Positions 61,990 to 64,000 of a stretch of DNA of 64,000 nucleotides are shown in pieces. The translations under genes and the position numbers were made by a program. The stretch comes from Pyrenopolyporus hunteri. Its lineage: Eukaryota; Ascomycota; Sordariomycetes; Xylariales; Hypoxylaceae. The DNA is taken from contig CADCXC010000009.1 of the NCBI GenBank assembly GCA_902806595.1, positions 2,232,001 through 2,296,000 on the forward strand, given 5' to 3'. Every line of letters starts with the position of its first letter. Position 1 is the stretch's first letter. The notes below the pieces were generated by a model. It saw only the letters and a list, made by a program, of their open reading frames with translations, did no database searches and was not told the origin of the DNA.

Positions 61990-63482
61990 CTATTTCTGGT
62001 TTTCCGGTCGGAGAGACCTGTATAAGACGTGTCAGCCATGTACGAGTAAAGTGCTAGTTCGACTTCTTGAGAAGCCAAGTCAAGGATGTATCTTACCTCA
62101 CGGCCTTGCCGGCCTTCCAGATCTCCATGTTGCGGATCTCCTCCATCTCAGCCTCGAACTTCTGTCGGTAGTCCTTCTGGCTGTTGTACTCGAGCGATCG
62201 CTTGGTCTCGGTACCGTCCCGCACGGAGTCGTACAGCTTGTTGAAGACGGGCTTCAGGGCGTCCTTGAACTTGGGGGTCCAGTCGATGGCGCCTCGTCGG
62301 GCCGTGGTAGAGCAGGCTTCGTACATCCAGTCCATACCGTTGGCACCGATCAGGGGGTATAAGCTCTGGGTGGCCTCCTCGACGGTCTCGTTGAAGGCCT
62401 CGCTGGGGGAGTGGCCGCGCTCTCGGAGAACCTCGTACTGGGCCAGGAACATACCGTGGATGCCGCCCATCAGGCAACCGCGCTCACCGTACAGGTCGGA
62501 GTACACCTCCTTCTCGAAAGTGGTCTTGTACAGGTACCCGCTGCCGACGGCGACGCCGAGGGCCTGAGCCTTCTCCTCGGCCTTGCCGGTGACGTCCTGG
62601 TAGACGGCATAGGAGGAATTGATGCCGCGGCCCTCGCGGAAGAGCGATCGCACGGTTCGGCCAGAGCCCTTGGGAGCGACGAGGATGACGTCGATGTCCT
62701 TGGGGACGTCGACCTTGGTGATGTCCTTGAAGACGGGCGAGAAACCGTGCGAGAAGTACAGGGTCTGCGAATTGTCAGTCTCGCGTCACCGGAATTAGAA
62801 GGAGAACAAATGACTCATAGTAGCGTACCTTGCCCTTGGTCAGCTGGGGCTTGATGGCGGGCCACGTCTCGCTCTGGGCGGCGTCGCTGAGGAGGTTCAT
62901 GATGATGGTACCCTTGGAAATGGCCTCGTCGACTTCGAAGAGGTTCTTGCCGGGGACCCAGCCGTCCTGCACAGCATCTTTCCACGACTGGCCGTTCTTT
63001 CGGACGCCGATGATGACGTTGAGGCCGTTGTCGCGGAGATTAAGACCCTGGCCGTGGCCCTGCGAACCGTAACCGATGAGGGCGAGCGTGTCGTTCTTGA
63101 AGTATTCCTTTTCGGAGTGTTAGCTGTCGTCTTTGCGGTAGCTCTTCTTGGATATCCAATCTTAAGAAAGACTCACCAGAAGCTTCTCCTTGGGCCAGTC
63201 GGCACGCTCTATAAAACGCAGTTAGCTGCTGCGGGCCGGATCGACATGTATCAATATAACTCAATTAAACCTACCATAGACCTCCTCGGGCGTCCCAGCA
63301 AAGTCGATGGTCTTGACACCACGGACCTGCTGCTGAACAGCGCCGGCCAGAGCAGGGCGGGCCTTAGCTGTGGTTCGGACGAGGTTCGACGCAGCGACGA
63401 ACGTGCGTCGCTGGACGGCGGGCGAGGCTACTCGACGAGCCAATTGGCTGCGAACGGCCTTGGAAAACCCTCTGGAAGCCAT
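61990..63482 (-). CDS. ILV5: Ketol-acid reductoisomerase, mitochondrial
   Basis: Five exons: 63482-63275, 63208-63177, 63107-62829, 62764-62097 and 62017-61990, giving about 404 aa. Introns are 66, 69, 64 and 79 nt. The N-terminus (MASRGFSKAVRSQLARRVAS, then Arg/Ser/Ala-rich to about 58) is a mitochondrial presequence. The NADP-binding turn is GYGSQG (about 92-97), followed by VILVAPKGSG, GERGCLMGGIHGMF and MDWMYEACSTTARRGAIDW. The last 28-nt exon (ACAG acceptor) adds SLRPENQK, which gives the family-typical end GKAVRSLRPENQ; without it the frame stops right after AVR. The enzyme makes 2,3-dihydroxy acids in valine and isoleucine synthesis. A near-match Gcn4 site, TGAGTCG, lies about 207 nt upstream. 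Confidence 0.97.
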
Positions 63483-64000
63483 CGTGAAGGAGTACGCTGA
63501 GTGGAGATTGAGGTAGGAGACGGGTGAGGGAAAACTTCAATGGGTATTACTACGGCCTATAAATGTTTAAAACTTTTCTTACACCTTTTTATTTTTTCCT
63601 TTCCCCGAATTTTTAATTTTTTTTTTCCAGGGTCTCGGAAGCTCCTGCAGTGCCCAAAAAAACCAAGCTTGGGCTGCGACTTCGGCGATGAGTCGAATCA
63701 ATCGGCTGCCCGCAAGCCCATGGTGGGGTGACTGGCCGGTCCGGTCTGGCTAGGGGTGGGCCTGGGGTACATAGTTTTGCGAGTATGGCGATATCCTTTC
63801 TTCGTACTTGTACCGCTAGCATCGTAGAATACCCCTCGTGCAAGCACGGCTTTGGGGACTTCCCGTGGTACAGATACGATCTCGATACATCGCGAAGTGA
63901 TGATCGAAGTAAGGGCACGTTTTCGATTAGCGGTGACGCGGGCAAGTAGCAATGTAATGCTTCCAACTGGCTCATATACTTATAAGGTACCGTATATAGG
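63483..64000. other. Upstream region of the ILV5 homologue
   Basis: The leader carries T-rich runs (63570-63630). The near-consensus TGAGTCG is at 63689-63695. No second gene is recognised before the window end. Confidence 0.5.

Overview
This 64 kb window is nuclear DNA of a filamentous ascomycete (Pezizomycotina, probably Sordariomycetes). Protein-coding exons are interrupted by many short introns of about 50-120 nt with GT...AG ends and CTAAC/CTGAC-like branch sites. Several proteins belong to families known mainly from filamentous fungi (fungal rhodopsin-like, DUF1996, DUF6590, INO80 Ies4). I see no prokaryotic operon logic, CRISPR array, intact transposon or confident tRNA/rRNA gene. All exon joins were made by eye from splice sites and reading-frame continuity.

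Layout, left to right. 0-3 kb: a large minus-strand membrane protein joining a fungal rhodopsin-like domain to an FucP-type MFS transporter. 7-13 kb: an orphan 156-aa protein, a three-exon OB-fold/zinc-ribbon protein resembling the meiotic factor MEIOB and RPA1, and a low-complexity coiled-coil protein with a Gln-Ala repeat. 13.5-24.5 kb: a 4-coumarate-CoA-ligase-like acyl-CoA synthetase, the 3' part of an unrecognised multi-exon gene, a secreted DUF1996 protein and an HSL-type alpha/beta hydrolase. 29-35 kb: an Ies4-like INO80 subunit and an eight-exon RanBPM/Gid1-like (SPRY-LisH-CTLH-CRA) protein. 38-51 kb: a 74-aa small protein, a metaxin/SAM35-like mitochondrial import protein, an F-box-like protein, a short-chain dehydrogenase and a DUF6590 protein. 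54-63.5 kb: gamma-glutamyl phosphate reductase (proline synthesis), a DHA1-type MFS exporter, a serine racemase/threonine dehydratase-like PLP enzyme and ketol-acid reductoisomerase (branched-chain amino acid synthesis).

The genes do not look like a secondary-metabolite cluster. The right end is enriched in amino-acid metabolism, and one of those genes has a perfect TGAGTCA (Gcn4/CPC1-type) site upstream. Gene density is low: gene deserts of 1.4-4.9 kb separate the genes and hold only scattered short ORFs, TAGG/CCTA microsatellites, homopolymers and an AT-rich patch near 49 kb.

The observations most worth following are the rhodopsin-MFS fusion, the MEIOB-like gene, the unidentified conserved-looking gene at 18.2-18.8 kb, the 28-nt terminal exon of the ILV5 homologue, and the long microsatellite-bearing introns of the PLP enzyme gene.
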